Of a stretch of 64,000 nt of DNA, positions 28,546-40,905 are shown piece by piece. This DNA is from Luminiphilus sp. GTDB taxonomy: Bacteria > Pseudomonadota > Gammaproteobacteria > Pseudomonadales > Halieaceae. Below the pieces are notes generated by a model, which saw nothing but the letters and a program-made list of their open reading frames with translations, made no database searches and was not told the DNA's origin. The stretch is taken from positions 124,001 through 188,000 of the forward strand of contig JAQWUD010000038.1 in assembly GCA_029242325.1 (NCBI GenBank). Direction: 5' to 3'. Made by a program: the position numbers and the translations under genes. Position 1 is the stretch's first letter. Every line of letters starts with the position of its first letter.

Positions 28546-28680
28546 TTAAGCGGAAAGGCGAGTGCGCCCGCGAGCCCTGCGACGCGCCAAAATCTTGCGA
28601 CCGCCTTTAGTGGCCATACGCGCCCGGAATCCATGAGTGCGCTTTCGCTTGAGTACGCTGGGCTGGAATGTACGCTTCAT
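28546..28680 (-). CDS. rpmH: Ribosomal protein bL34
   Basis: 44 residues, very basic: [20 protein letters not shown] at the N terminus and a Lys/Arg-rich end. One of the most conserved ribosomal proteins, marking the rpmH-dnaA boundary in many bacteria. First gene of the rpmH-rnpA-yidD-yidC-mnmE unit, behind a well-formed promoter. Confidence 0.97.
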   Translation of the reverse strand: MKRTFQPSVLKRKRTHGFRARMATKGGRKILARRRARGRTRLSA

Positions 28681-28763
28681 GGCATCAACCTTGTTGCATC
28701 TTTCTCGACGAGTATGAGTTGTTCGGGAGTCACAAGACGCGCGAGTAAACCCGAGGGGCGCGG

Positions 28764-28792
28764 AGTATAGGGGGGAGAGCTTCAATTGGCAA
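28764..28792 (-). promoter_or_regulatory. Sigma-70 promoter of rpmH
   Basis: On the minus strand TTGCCA (28792-28787) and TATACT (28769-28764) are separated by exactly 17 bases, about 84 bases upstream of rpmH. This is the best-formed promoter in the window. Confidence 0.7.
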
Positions 28793-29009
28793 CACGCCTG
28801 TGGGCGGTCTAATCTGCCGGCACGGAGTCCATTATCATTTAATCATCCACCGGCCGTTGCGCTTAGCGGGAGTGCTAGCATTCCTTTTGGTTTGCCCTCA
28901 AAGCATTGAGGTTGATCAGATGTGAGCGCTCACTGACCTCCGTGTTGCGCGTTTTTGCTGTGTGCCGAGCGACAGAGCGGGCACAGGTTTGACATAAGTT
29001 GCTAACAGG

Positions 29010-29018
29010 TTATACACA
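29010..29018 (+). promoter_or_regulatory. DnaA box TTATACACA
   Basis: Exact match to TTATNCACA (the E. coli R2 type) in the rpmH-dnaA spacer. Confidence 0.7.
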
Positions 29019-29090
29019 CCCCGAAAAATGTTTCTCTTGCAAAACCCACTTTTGTCGTGTACGCCGAAAATCATACGCAAGGCTTTGATA

Positions 29091-29096
29091 TATAAT
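29091..29096 (+). promoter_or_regulatory. Candidate dnaA -10 element
   Basis: TATAAT in an AT-rich run, about 155 bases before the dnaA start. No good -35 is found 16-18 bases upstream. DnaA boxes just downstream would allow autoregulation. Confidence 0.4.
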
Positions 29097-29107
29097 GACA
29101 AAAAAGG

Positions 29108-29116
29108 TGTTGATAA
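29108..29116 (-). promoter_or_regulatory. DnaA box, one mismatch
   Basis: TGTTGATAA on the plus strand is TTATCAACA on the minus strand, one mismatch from TTATCCACA. It lies 12 bases after the candidate -10. Confidence 0.55.
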
Positions 29117-29127
29117 CGGCGCCGAGG

Positions 29128-29136
29128 TGTGGATAA
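29128..29136 (-). promoter_or_regulatory. DnaA box TTATCCACA
   Basis: TGTGGATAA on the plus strand is a perfect TTATCCACA (R1 type) on the minus strand, 11 bases past the previous box. Confidence 0.75.
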
Positions 29137-29250
29137 CTAGTTCTCGGCGCGCGGGCGTTGAGATGTAAAAATAAGCACAATACACCTTGCGCTTTGTCGC
29201 CCCCGCGGTTCCGCAATAGGACACATTCAAAACATGATGGAGATTCGAAG

Positions 29251-30648
29251 TTGGCCGCTCCACAGCCTCTAACCGACCCCTGGCAGCACTGCCTGAGCAG
29301 ATTGGGGGGTGAAATCCCGCAGCAACAGTTTAATACTTGGATCAGGCCATTACGGGCAGAATGGCAGGATTCAGGGTTGCTGTTGGCGGCGCCGAACAGG
29401 TTTATCCGCGACTTTGTCAGTGAAAAATATGTGCCGCTGATAACGGCGTATCTATTGGACATTGTTTCGCCTCCCGCGGCGAATGTGTCAGTCACGGTTG
29501 CTGAACAGTTGCCCTCGTCGCCCCGGCAACAGGCACCCGTGCGCTCCGTTAATCCCTTGGTCCGCCCATCAGAATCCTTTTCACTGAGCGCTTCGTCCAA
29601 CCCGGCGCGGTCGACGGCATTGGTGAGCTCCTCGAGCCTGGTAGAGGGGTACACGTTTGAACGTTTTGTCGAAGGGAAAAGTAACCAGCTGGCGTTGGCT
29701 GCTGCGCAACAGGTTGCGGGCCACCCGGGCCATTCCTATAACCCTCTTTTCTTATATGGTGGGGTGGGCCTGGGAAAGACACACTTAATGCACGCAGTGG
29801 GGAATGCGATGCGCCGGCAGAACCCCGACGCAAAAATTGTTTATTTACACTCCGAGCGCTTTGTAGCGGACATGGTTAAGGCGCTTCAGTTAAACGCGAT
29901 AAACGATTTCAAGCGGTTTTACCGGTCAGTGGACGCATTGCTCATCGATGATATCCAGTTTTTTGCCAACAAGGACCGCTCGCAGGAAGAGTTTTTTCAC
30001 ACCTTTAACGCGCTGTTGGAGGGTGGGCAGCAAATGATCCTTACTTGCGATCGTTATCCCAAGGAAATTGACGGCGTTGAGGAGCGCTTGAAATCTCGCT
30101 TTGGTTGGGGGTTAACGGTGGCGGTGGAGCCTCCCGATCTTGAAACGCGTGTCGCAATCTTGATGAAGAAAGCCGAGCTAAGCCACATCGATCTGGCGCC
30201 GGATGCAGCCTTCTTTATCGCACAGCGGATTCGCTCCAATGTGCGAGAGCTGGAAGGGGCCTTAAAGCGGGTGATTGCCAGCGCGAACTTCACTGGCCGC
30301 CCGTTTGATATTGAACTAATCAAAGATAGTTTGAAAGACCTCTTCGCCCTCCAAGACAAGCAGGTGTCTCTTGAGAACATCAAGCGAAAGGTGGCGGAGT
30401 ACTACAAAATCAAAGTGGCAGATATGACATCAAAGCGACGCAACCGAAGTGTCGCGAGGCCGCGCCAAGTAGCGATGGCGCTGTCCAAGGAGCTTACACA
30501 ACATAGCTTGCCCGAAATCGGCGACGCCTTTGGTGGCAGAGACCACACGACAGTCTTGCACGCGTGTCGTAAAATCGGGGAGTTGCGGGACACTAACCCA
30601 GACATTAGTGAGGACTATCAAAATTTGTTGCGGTCACTCACTGGCTAA
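29251..30648 (+). CDS. dnaA: Chromosomal replication initiator DnaA
   Basis: 465 residues from a TTG start at 29251, chosen because GGAG lies 8 bases upstream and the family-like [20 protein letters not shown] follows; no in-frame ATG fits. Domain I is at the N terminus, a variable linker at about 85-125, the AAA+ domain has Walker [10 protein letters not shown] (about 170-178) and LLIDDIQFF, and the C-terminal DNA-binding domain carries [15 protein letters not shown]. It binds DnaA boxes just upstream and opens oriC. Confidence 0.96.
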   Translation: MAAPQPLTDPWQHCLSRLGGEIPQQQFNTWIRPLRAEWQDSGLLLAAPNRFIRDFVSEKYVPLITAYLLDIVSPPAANVSVTVAEQLPSSPRQQAPVRSVNPLVRPSESFSLSASSNPARSTALVSSSSLVEGYTFERFVEGKSNQLALAAAQQVAGHPGHSYNPLFLYGGVGLGKTHLMHAVGNAMRRQNPDAKIVYLHSERFVADMVKALQLNAINDFKRFYRSVDALLIDDIQFFANKDRSQEEFFHTFNALLEGGQQMILTCDRYPKEIDGVEERLKSRFGWGLTVAVEPPDLETRVAILMKKAELSHIDLAPDAAFFIAQRIRSNVRELEGALKRVIASANFTGRPFDIELIKDSLKDLFALQDKQVSLENIKRKVAEYYKIKVADMTSKRRNRSVARPRQVAMALSKELTQHSLPEIGDAFGGRDHTTVLHACRKIGELRDTNPDISEDYQNLLRSLTG

Positions 30649-30710
30649 TGTCTTCATTGCAGCCCTTTTAGGCCATAAAATCGTTACTGATTTCACTTGA
30701 GCAGAGAAAC

Positions 30711-31823
30711 ATGAAATTTTCGATAGCCCGCGACACTCTCATCAAACCGCTGAACCTGGTTGCGGGGGTTGTCGAGAGACGGCAAACGCTGCCCATCCTT
30801 TCCAACGTGATGCTGGTGCTGGAGGGTACATCTCTATCTGTTACCGGAACCGACCTCGAGGTAGAGCTGGTCGGCCGGCTGGCCCTAGATGCTCCCGGGG
30901 TTGATGGCGAGGTCACCGTACCCGCCCGCAAGTTGGTTGATATTTGTAAGTCACTGCCAGAGGGTTCCAATATAGAATTTTCTGTTGAGGGCGGGAAGGC
31001 AACGGTGAAGGCGGGTCGCAGTCGGTTCATTCTGTCCACTTTGCCTGCAGCTGACTTCCCCTCGGTAGAGGCTAATGCCGGCGATATTGCGTTATCTTTG
31101 GCGCAGTCACTCGTTAAGCAGCTGATTGATGGCACCGCATTTGCCATGGCGCAGCAAGACGTGCGCTATTACCTGAACGGACTGTATTTAGAGCTTCTCG
31201 GCGGTAGGTTGCGCGTTGTGGCAACAGATGGGCATCGGCTGGCGTTGGCGACAGCGCCCGACCGGGTTGAAGCGCCCGACGCCGGGGTGATCATTCCTCG
31301 TAAAGGCGTTTTGGAGCTATCTCGGTTGTTGGAGGGAGATACACCCGTAGAGCTGGTGATTGGCACCAACCATATTAGAGCGGCTAACCAGCAGTTTACC
31401 TTCACTTCAAAGCTCGTTGACGGCAAGTTCCCCGATTATGAGCGCGTAATCCCCAAAAACCCTGACAAGGCGGTGATCGGTGATCGCGCAGATCTCAAGC
31501 AAGCGTTTACCCGAACAGCTATTTTATCCAATGAAAAGTATCGCGGTATCCGTTTGCGCTTGTCCGACAACAACCTCGAAATTACAGCTAACAACCCTGA
31601 GCAGGAACAGGCAGAGGAGATGGTGGCAGTAGAATACACGGGGCCCGAGCTTGAGATCGGATTCAATGTGAGCTACCTGCTGGATGTGCTCTCTGTCTTA
31701 AGCCAAAGCAGCGTTCGCCTGTCTCTGTCTGACGAGGCTAGCTCTGCTTTGTTGGAGCAATCAGAAGCCCCCGCCAATCACGAGCCCGAAAGACTTTACG
31801 TTGTCATGCCGATGCGGCTTTAA
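30711..31823 (+). CDS. dnaN: DNA polymerase III beta sliding clamp
   Basis: 370 residues (E. coli 366). Three-domain clamp monomer starting MKFSIARDTLIKPLNLVAGV and ending RLYVVMPMRL; ATDGHRLA and GKFPDYERVIP are typical. The ring dimer tethers polymerases to DNA. It follows dnaA by 62 bases and precedes recF by 20, the classic dnaA-dnaN-recF-gyrB order. Confidence 0.97.
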   Translation: MKFSIARDTLIKPLNLVAGVVERRQTLPILSNVMLVLEGTSLSVTGTDLEVELVGRLALDAPGVDGEVTVPARKLVDICKSLPEGSNIEFSVEGGKATVKAGRSRFILSTLPAADFPSVEANAGDIALSLAQSLVKQLIDGTAFAMAQQDVRYYLNGLYLELLGGRLRVVATDGHRLALATAPDRVEAPDAGVIIPRKGVLELSRLLEGDTPVELVIGTNHIRAANQQFTFTSKLVDGKFPDYERVIPKNPDKAVIGDRADLKQAFTRTAILSNEKYRGIRLRLSDNNLEITANNPEQEQAEEMVAVEYTGPELEIGFNVSYLLDVLSVLSQSSVRLSLSDEASSALLEQSEAPANHEPERLYVVMPMRL

Positions 31824-31843
31824 CGCCATCTCTGAACTGTCAA

Positions 31844-32917
31844 ATGCTCGAGCACATTAAGATCGAGAGTGTGCGTAACCTCACCTCTGTTGAGGTGGGT
31901 TTGGCGGAGGGCGCCACAGCGTTGTTCGGCAATAACGGCTCTGGAAAAACCAGCTTTCTTGAGGCCGTTCATCTTTTGGGTGTGGGGCGTTCATTTCGAA
32001 CCCATCAGTCCAAGCCGGTGATCCAGCATCATATGGAGGCTTGCCGGGTGGTGGGCCAGATTCGTGACCGCGGGCGGCGTTTCGCCGTTGGCATTGAAAA
32101 GCACAGAGACGGGGCGGTGCGGGCGCGGGTTGATGGTCAGGCGGTGCGGTCGCTATCTGGGCTAGCCCAGCAGCTGCCTCTGGTGGTGCTGGATACGGAG
32201 GGATTGGGGGTGATGACCGGGCCGCCAGAGGGCCGCAGGCGCTTGTTAGACGGTACATTGTTCCACGTGGAACACGGGTTTTTGGGGTTGTGGAAGCGCT
32301 ATGCGCAAGCGGTCAGGCAGCGAAATGGCGGTCTCCGCCGTGGTATACTGGGCAGCGATGCGGCGTGGCGAGAGGAGTTGGCTGTCACGGGTGAGGAGCT
32401 GACGGCGGCCCGGCTGGCGGTGGCAGAACAATATGAGGCGAGGCTCGCGGCGCTGGCCCCTGCCCTGTCTCCTGATATTGCGGGGATACAGCTTGTTTTT
32501 CGTGCTGGCTGGGATCGCCGCGAATCGCTTCGCGACACTCTGGAAAGAACGGCTCAGAGCGATGCGGCACAGGGGTTTACCCAGGTTGGCCCCCACCGGG
32601 CCGACCTCAGGTTGTTGGCTGAAGGCGCGCCGGTTGGGGAGATATTTTCCCGGGGGCAAATGAAGTTGTTGCTGGTCGCGCTAAAGTTGGTACAGGGCCA
32701 GATCATTGAAGAGTCGACGGCTGCGGACCCTTTATACCTGGTGGATGATTTGCCCGCTGAGCTAGATCAGATCCATTGTGCCAGTGTTTGTGCGCAGTTA
32801 CGCGCTGGGCGGCAAGTGGTGTTGACGGCAGTAGACAGGCGGTCGTTGGAGGCCGCGTGGGAAGGTGGCCTCAAAATGTTCCACGTGGAACATGGCGGGC
32901 TATCTTCTATCGATTAG
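31844..32917 (+). CDS. recF: DNA replication and repair protein RecF
   Basis: 357 residues. SMC-like ATPase that helps load RecA at gaps: Walker A GNNGSGKTS (about 29-37), FTQVGPHRADL and a DDLPAELD Walker B segment. Two perfect parS palindromes are embedded in the gene, so the peptide FHVEHG occurs twice (about 140-145 and 346-351). The second copy forms the last dozen residues, a tail apparently shaped by the DNA site. Confidence 0.95.
   Translation: MLEHIKIESVRNLTSVEVGLAEGATALFGNNGSGKTSFLEAVHLLGVGRSFRTHQSKPVIQHHMEACRVVGQIRDRGRRFAVGIEKHRDGAVRARVDGQAVRSLSGLAQQLPLVVLDTEGLGVMTGPPEGRRRLLDGTLFHVEHGFLGLWKRYAQAVRQRNGGLRRGILGSDAAWREELAVTGEELTAARLAVAEQYEARLAALAPALSPDIAGIQLVFRAGWDRRESLRDTLERTAQSDAAQGFTQVGPHRADLRLLAEGAPVGEIFSRGQMKLLLVALKLVQGQIIEESTAADPLYLVDDLPAELDQIHCASVCAQLRAGRQVVLTAVDRRSLEAAWEGGLKMFHVEHGGLSSID
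32259..32274. promoter_or_regulatory. parS: parS centromere site 1 (inside recF)
   Basis: TGTTCCACGTGGAACA is a perfect 16-base palindrome matching the ParB-binding consensus (tGTTNCACGTGNAACa). It lies about 3.0 kb right of the dnaA start, in recF coding sequence. Confidence 0.92.
32877..32892. promoter_or_regulatory. parS: parS centromere site 2 (recF 3' end)
   Basis: An identical TGTTCCACGTGGAACA, 618 bases from site 1 and ending 25 bases before the recF gene end. The cognate ParB is encoded at 20140-21018. Confidence 0.92.
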
Positions 32918-32999
32918 CGGGCTGGCACCTTCACAAAGAAAGGCTCCATGGTGAACCTTGCGAACGGTGATCGTCCCACACGGCGAGCCACAAACTTAA

Positions 33000-35456
<2,457 letters not shown>

Positions 35457-35472
35457 GGAACACCTCCCGCAC

Positions 35473-36843
35473 TTATTCTTTTGCGCCGGGCGCGGCTCCC
35501 TTATCGTGTTGATCGGGTAAAGACGGTAGCTCAATATTGGGTTCGATGGCTGACAGCGCCTTGGGAAAAGTCTTGTTAGCTCTCTTGGAGACGGTTTGGA
35601 ACCGTGCCACTTTTCCTATCAGCCCTTGCTTGCCTTGCACGGCTTTCACCGTCTCGTTGAATTTGTTGGCAGTCGCTGACAAAGATGTCCCTAGGCCATA
35701 GAGGCGATCGCCCAACAGGCACACCGTGTTGTAGATATCCCCGGCTTTTTCACTGATTTCCTGAGCCTCCCGATTACTGTGTTCGATCATCCACAGGTTG
35801 GCAACGGTTCTGAGGATCGGCATGAGCGTGGTGTGCGAGACCAATACAACGTTTTTCTGGTATCCATGATTGAAGAGCTCGCGGTGACTGCGCATCACCT
35901 CAATATAAGCGGGTTCTACCGGCATGAACATCATGACAAAGTCCGGGCTCTCCAAGCCCGGCAGGTTGGCATAATCTTTTGCTGACAAAGTATCAATGTG
36001 CTGCCTGACAGCGCGGGCGTGAGCCTCCAGTGCCGAGGCGCGCTCTTCTTCCGACTCAGCCGTCACCGCGCGTTCGTAATCGACAAGTGAGACTTTGCTG
36101 TCAACGACGAGATTCTTGCCTTCTGGGAGCCTTATGACGAAATCCGGCAGAAGTCGATCTCCCTGCTGGTCCTTCATGGCCACTTGAGCATCGAAGTGTT
36201 CACCGCGCCTCAAGCCCGCCAGCTCCAGCGTTTTTTCCAGCTGCGCCTCACCCCAATTACCGACCAGCTTTTTATCACCCTTGAGTGCCCGCGTCAGATT
36301 CTGTGCTTCGCCCGACATTGAGATGCCAACTGACTCCAGGCTTTTGATTTGCTGTGACAGCGAAGCACTGTTGCGAACCATATCGGAGTGAACCTGATTG
36401 ACCCGCGTTTGGAATTGGTCAATCTTCTCCGAGAGCGGCTTCAACAGGCTGTCAAGGCTTTTCTGATTCGTGGTCTCCAGAGACTTACCTGACGCTGACA
36501 ACAACTTTTGTCCAATGACCTCAACTTCCGCCTTCAGCGTAGCGCGGGAATCTTCAATCCACTTCACTTGCGTCTGATGGTTCGCATCGCGCTCAGCGAG
36601 TGTTGCAGTCTGGGCACTTAGTTGAGACTGCAAGCCAGCCAGTTGCTCGCGAAGTTGAGCAGCCTGTTCCTCAAGGGCCGACGCCCGCTCTTGCGCCAGC
36701 TGGTGGGCGGTGCGTTGCGCTATCAATTCGTCGTGAGTTTCGCCAAACGCCCGTCGGTTGCGACCCAGCATGAGTAGAGTCCAAACTGCGAGGCCAGAGG
36801 AGGCCACCGCCAGTCCAATCCACAACACACCGGCCTCGCTCAT
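35473..36843 (-). CDS. rmuC: DNA recombination protein RmuC
   Basis: 456 residues. N-terminal membrane helix (VLWIGLAVASSGLAVWTLLML), a long Gln/Ala-rich coiled coil (about 40-175) and a nuclease-like RmuC core with GNWGEAQLEKTLELAGL, LPDFVIRLPEGKNLVVDSKV and FVMMFMPVEPAY. The family limits inversions at repeats; its enzymatic activity is not well defined. ATG overlaps the glyS stop by four bases, an unusual pairing with a tRNA synthetase. Confidence 0.93.
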   Translation of the reverse strand: MSEAGVLWIGLAVASSGLAVWTLLMLGRNRRAFGETHDELIAQRTAHQLAQERASALEEQAAQLREQLAGLQSQLSAQTATLAERDANHQTQVKWIEDSRATLKAEVEVIGQKLLSASGKSLETTNQKSLDSLLKPLSEKIDQFQTRVNQVHSDMVRNSASLSQQIKSLESVGISMSGEAQNLTRALKGDKKLVGNWGEAQLEKTLELAGLRRGEHFDAQVAMKDQQGDRLLPDFVIRLPEGKNLVVDSKVSLVDYERAVTAESEEERASALEAHARAVRQHIDTLSAKDYANLPGLESPDFVMMFMPVEPAYIEVMRSHRELFNHGYQKNVVLVSHTTLMPILRTVANLWMIEHSNREAQEISEKAGDIYNTVCLLGDRLYGLGTSLSATANKFNETVKAVQGKQGLIGKVARFQTVSKRANKTFPKALSAIEPNIELPSLPDQHDKGAAPGAKE

Positions 36844-38915
36844 TCGGCTCCCGGGGACAACATCGCCATATCGGCGAGTTGCGTAAAAAGACTGCGTAAT
36901 GTGCCGAGTATCTGAAGTCGGTTCCGTCTCACGCGCGGGTCCTCTGCGTTGACCATCACCGCCTCAAAAAAATCGTCAACTGGCACTCTAAGACTGGCCA
37001 ATTCATTCAGCGCGGCACGATAATCACGCGCTTCCAGTAGCGGCTCAAGAGCCGAACTCACCGAGGACACGCGGTCAAACAGCGCGCGCTCTGCCTGCTC
37101 GGTAAACAGGCTTTGATCCGGCGGTGTGTTTTCGCCCTCTTCGGCCTTGGCCAGAATGTTGGCCACGCGCTTGTTTGCAGCAGCAAGGTGCTTCGCCGTT
37201 TCGGTTTCAGAAAAAGCAGAAAGTGCCTCAATCCGCAGATTAATATCGAACAGATCGCTACCTCCCACCGCCAATACCGCACGCACGACATCGACAGGGA
37301 TAGATTGGTCGCCGTACCAGCTGTCCAGACGTTCGAAGATGTAGTTGAGCACTTCGTCCACGGAGGTTGGCGATAGTGCTGCAGCGTGGAGCGAGTGAGC
37401 ATGTTGCAATACTTCCCTCAGCGGTACGGGCTTATCCAGACTGACCAGCATGCGAATGACCGCGAGGGAGGCGCGGCGCAGGGCGAAAGGATCCTTGGAG
37501 CCCGTGGGCGGCTCACCGATGCCAAATATGCCAATCAGGGTGTCGATTCGGTCTGCCAGCGCAACGGCTGTTGCTTCTTCGGAGGTCGGTAAATCATCCC
37601 CGGCATAGCGCGGACAATAGTGCTCTCGGATGGCCAGAGCGATCGCCTCCGGTTCCCCGTCGTGAAGCGCATAGTCGGCGCCCGCCACTCCCTGAAGTTC
37701 AGGAAATTCCAGTACCATCTCAGAAACCAGATCGCACTTCGCCAGACTCGCTGCGCGAGTCGTGGTGGCGGTGTCAGCCCCGATCATCTGGGCCAGCGTT
37801 TCAGCCAGGGATTCAATGCGATGGGTTTTATCGAGTACGCTGCCCAGCTTGTTCTGAAACACCACTCCTGCCAGGCGCTCCATTCTCGAAGCGAGGCGAA
37901 TAGTCTTGTCATTGGCGAAGAAGAAAGCTGCGTCGGCAAGCCGTGGTCGAATGACACGCTCGTTACCGGCGATTACCTTTGCTGCATCACTGCTGATGAT
38001 GTTGGCAACAGTGATAAATGATGGCAGTAACTCTCCGGAGGCGGTGTCGTTGATGTGAAAATACTTTTGGTGTGTTTTCATCGCTGATATCAATGCCTGA
38101 GCAGGCACGGCCAGAAATGCGGGATCGAAACTCCCCCGCAATGCCACGGGCCACTCTACCAACCCGGTCACCTCGTTCAGGAGGTCTTCTGACAACGCAA
38201 CGGTTTCATTCGATGCGGCTAAGGCCGTCACCTGCTCGGCGACCAGCTTTTTTCGTTCAGCGACATCAACGATGACCCTCGCCTCGCGCAGAGCATCTTC
38301 ATACTGTGTCGGGCAGGTTAAAGAGATCGGCGTACTGCTGTGAAACCGGTGTCCGCGGGTCTCTCTTCCCGCACGCATACCGAAGAGTTCAAGGGGGAGC
38401 ACGTCCTCTCCAAAAAGCAGCACCAACCATTGCACTGGGCGCAGAAATTCTTCTCGGGAACGACCCCAGCGCATTCGCTTTGAGACAGGGATTGAGGCTA
38501 CGGCGCCCGCAACAATAGTCGGAATCACGTCGGTTGCATTGGCCCCATCCTGTGCGATGTGTGCTGTCACCCGCTCAACGCCTTGTTCTTCGCGAACGGT
38601 CAGCGCATCAACATCGATACCCTGTTTCCGCGCAAACCCCTCTGCCGCCTTGGTCCAGCCACCTTGTTCATCGCGGGCAGCACTGAGTGGTGGACCCACC
38701 ACGTCGCGCTCTTCATCCGGCGCTTTGGTGGCAACATCTTTTACCCAGACGGCGAGACGTCTCGGTGTGCAGAAGGTGGTCGCCTCAGAAAAGGGCAGTT
38801 TTTGCTCAGTCAGGCCACTTACAATGCCAGACTGTAGCGCCTCTGCCATGCTGACAATCTCGCCAGCGGGCAATTCTTCTGTTCCCAGTTCAAAAAACAG
38901 GTGGCGTGTTGTCAC
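36840..38915 (-). CDS. glyS: Glycyl-tRNA synthetase beta subunit
   Basis: 691 residues (E. coli 689). [16 protein letters not shown] start, [19 protein letters not shown] and a C-terminal DALR-like anticodon-binding region ([20 protein letters not shown]). With GlyQ forms the bacterial alpha2beta2 enzyme. GTG 38915 overlaps the glyQ stop (GTGA). Confidence 0.96.
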   Translation of the reverse strand: MTTRHLFFELGTEELPAGEIVSMAEALQSGIVSGLTEQKLPFSEATTFCTPRRLAVWVKDVATKAPDEERDVVGPPLSAARDEQGGWTKAAEGFARKQGIDVDALTVREEQGVERVTAHIAQDGANATDVIPTIVAGAVASIPVSKRMRWGRSREEFLRPVQWLVLLFGEDVLPLELFGMRAGRETRGHRFHSSTPISLTCPTQYEDALREARVIVDVAERKKLVAEQVTALAASNETVALSEDLLNEVTGLVEWPVALRGSFDPAFLAVPAQALISAMKTHQKYFHINDTASGELLPSFITVANIISSDAAKVIAGNERVIRPRLADAAFFFANDKTIRLASRMERLAGVVFQNKLGSVLDKTHRIESLAETLAQMIGADTATTTRAASLAKCDLVSEMVLEFPELQGVAGADYALHDGEPEAIALAIREHYCPRYAGDDLPTSEEATAVALADRIDTLIGIFGIGEPPTGSKDPFALRRASLAVIRMLVSLDKPVPLREVLQHAHSLHAAALSPTSVDEVLNYIFERLDSWYGDQSIPVDVVRAVLAVGGSDLFDINLRIEALSAFSETETAKHLAAANKRVANILAKAEEGENTPPDQSLFTEQAERALFDRVSSVSSALEPLLEARDYRAALNELASLRVPVDDFFEAVMVNAEDPRVRRNRLQILGTLRSLFTQLADMAMLSPGAE

Positions 38916-39856
38916 GCTGACTGCCCCTCAGATTGTTCCAGTTGCGCCATTGCTATCGCAGCCAGATCAGGATCTGCCATGGGGAAGCCCAGCGCACCGC
39001 GCGCGGCAACGTAAGCTTTAGCCGCGGTGCGGGCCAAAGTTCGCACTCTCAGGATGAACCGTTGACGCTCCGTCACACCAATAGCATGACGCGCGTCCAG
39101 CAAATTAAACGTATGAGACGCTTTCATTACATATTCATAAGCGGGCAAAGGGAGGCAATTTTCGGCGAGCCTAGCGGCCTCTTGCTCGTAAAATTCAAAT
39201 TGAGCGAATAGATTCGTTACATCGGCCTCTTGGAAGTTGAAGGTAGACATTTCCACCTCATTCTGGTGATAAACATCGCCGTAGGTGATCTTCCCAGCGG
39301 GTGACTCCGCCCAAACAAGGTCATACACCGACTCGACATTCTGCAGATACATCGCAATCCGTTCGAGGCCGTATGTCAGCTCTCCGGTTACGGGGTAACA
39401 CTCCAGTCCGCCTGCTTGCTGGAAGTAAGTAAACTGACTGACCTCCATACCGTTAAGCCATACCTCCCAACCTAGGCCCCAGGCGCCCAAGGTTGGCGAT
39501 TCCCAGTTGTCTTCTACAAACCGGATGTCGTGCTCAAGGGGATCTACACCCAGCGCATACAAACTGCCGAGGTAGAGCTCCTGAAAATCGGCAGGGGAGG
39601 GCTTCATTACTACTTGAAACTGGTAGTAGTGTTGCAGGCGGTTGGGGTTTTCGCCGTAGCGACCGTCGGCAGGCCTGCGGCTGGGTTGAACGTAGGCCGC
39701 ATTCCAGTTTTCGGGCCCGAGGGCACGCAGAAAGGTCGCCGGGTGAAAGGTGCCTGCTCCGACCTCCATATCCAGCGGCTGCACTACGACACAACCGTGG
39801 CCAGCCCAATAGTCCTGCAGCCGCAGAATCACGTCTTGAAATGTTGCGGGATTCAC
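38912..39856 (-). CDS. glyQ: Glycyl-tRNA synthetase alpha subunit
   Basis: 314 residues (E. coli 303). Class II catalytic subunit: [40 protein letters not shown] and [23 protein letters not shown] 39856 is chosen because family homology begins there, AGG lies about 9 bases upstream and the candidate promoter lies just beyond; a longer frame would run through the promoter. Confidence 0.95.
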   Translation of the reverse strand: MNPATFQDVILRLQDYWAGHGCVVVQPLDMEVGAGTFHPATFLRALGPENWNAAYVQPSRRPADGRYGENPNRLQHYYQFQVVMKPSPADFQELYLGSLYALGVDPLEHDIRFVEDNWESPTLGAWGLGWEVWLNGMEVSQFTYFQQAGGLECYPVTGELTYGLERIAMYLQNVESVYDLVWAESPAGKITYGDVYHQNEVEMSTFNFQEADVTNLFAQFEFYEQEAARLAENCLPLPAYEYVMKASHTFNLLDARHAIGVTERQRFILRVRTLARTAAKAYVAARGALGFPMADPDLAAIAMAQLEQSEGQSA

Positions 39857-39887
39857 GGAAAACAACCTAAAAGCCTTTCGAGGGGTT

Positions 39888-39918
39888 AGTATAACTGCGA
39901 TGTTCGCACCATAATCAA
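39888..39918 (-). promoter_or_regulatory. Candidate glyQ promoter
   Basis: On the minus strand TTGATT (39918-39913) and TATACT (39893-39888) are 19 bases apart, longer than ideal. It lies in the 95-base spacer between divergent glyQ and the acyltransferase gene. Confidence 0.4.
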
Positions 39919-39951
39919 TTTTCCCACCCACTTTCACGATTATTGACAGCT

Positions 39952-40905
39952 ATGCCCGTCTCAACCAAGCCCGCCTGGCAGGAATGGATCGTTATCTCGC
40001 TGCTTCATGTGATGATAGCGATTACCCGCCGCCTGCCACTGGCAGCAGCGCGCCGACTGGGTCGCGCGGTGGGGACGCTGCTGTTCCATGTAAACGCCCG
40101 GATGCGCCGGGTGGCGATCCGCAATCTTGAGCTCGCCTATCCGCAGTGGTCGGTGCAGCGCAGACGCACTGTCGCCCGACAAAGCGTGCAGTCGACGGCG
40201 ATGCTCACGGCAGAGATGGGACACTTGTGGGGCCGACCCTGGTGCGACACGGCGTCGGTATTGGAAGTGGAGGGCGTTGAGTCAATTTTGCAGCCACTTG
40301 CATCCGGTCAGGGAGTAATAGTGCTCGGACCGCATCTGGGTAATTGGGAGCTACTGGGTATGCACCTGGCCACGCTGGGCAAGCTCGTTGCTTTGTATGA
40401 ACCCCTTCCGTTGAGAAAACTCGATAACTTGGTGCATCGGGGGCGTCAAAGCACCGGTGGCAAGCTTGTCCCCACCACTCCTCGCGGTCTGGGTGAGCTG
40501 GTGCGCTCCGTGCGCGGCGGCGGCATTACTGGGGTCTTGCCGGATCAGGTTCCACGGGATATCAACGCTGGGATGAATATCCCTTTTTTTGGCGTGGACT
40601 GTTTTACTGCGACGCTCTCTCTCAACCTGATTAGACGCTCCGGCGCCGCAGCTGTGATGGGAACGGTATTGCGCACGGCCGGTGGCTTTCGCGCGGTATA
40701 TAAGCCGGTAGAGCCCGAGGTCTACAGCGACAATAATCGCGACGCACTGGCAGCGATTAATCTGGGCGTGGAGAAGCTGATAACCCGCAATGAGTGGCAG
40801 TACCAGTGGCAGTACAAAAGATTTCGCTGTCGGCCCGCAGGAAATGTTGATCATTATAATTGGGAGACGTCGCCCCTTTTGGATGAGGCTGAGAGAAACA
40901 GGTGA
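39952..40905 (+). CDS. Lipid A biosynthesis acyltransferase (LpxL/HtrB family)
   Basis: 317 residues. N-terminal membrane anchor, then the acyltransferase core with HLGNWE (the H-x4-E catalytic motif), GVLPDQVP and PFFG downstream. Such enzymes add a secondary acyl chain to lipid A at the inner membrane. Whether it is the LpxL or LpxM type cannot be told. ATG 39952 is used; a TTG three codons earlier is possible. The stop overlaps djlA (GTGA). Confidence 0.9.
   Translation: MPVSTKPAWQEWIVISLLHVMIAITRRLPLAAARRLGRAVGTLLFHVNARMRRVAIRNLELAYPQWSVQRRRTVARQSVQSTAMLTAEMGHLWGRPWCDTASVLEVEGVESILQPLASGQGVIVLGPHLGNWELLGMHLATLGKLVALYEPLPLRKLDNLVHRGRQSTGGKLVPTTPRGLGELVRSVRGGGITGVLPDQVPRDINAGMNIPFFGVDCFTATLSLNLIRRSGAAAVMGTVLRTAGGFRAVYKPVEPEVYSDNNRDALAAINLGVEKLITRNEWQYQWQYKRFRCRPAGNVDHYNWETSPLLDEAERNR

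Larger units (their letters stand above)
28681..29250. other. oriC: Probable chromosomal origin (oriC) and divergent rpmH/dnaA control region
   Basis: A 570-base spacer without a gene between divergent rpmH and dnaA, where oriC lies in many gammaproteobacteria such as pseudomonads. It holds the rpmH promoter, three DnaA boxes (29010, 29108, 29128) and an AT-rich run (29085-29105). Coding strand flips here from minus (left) to plus (right), as expected at an origin. Confidence 0.75.
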
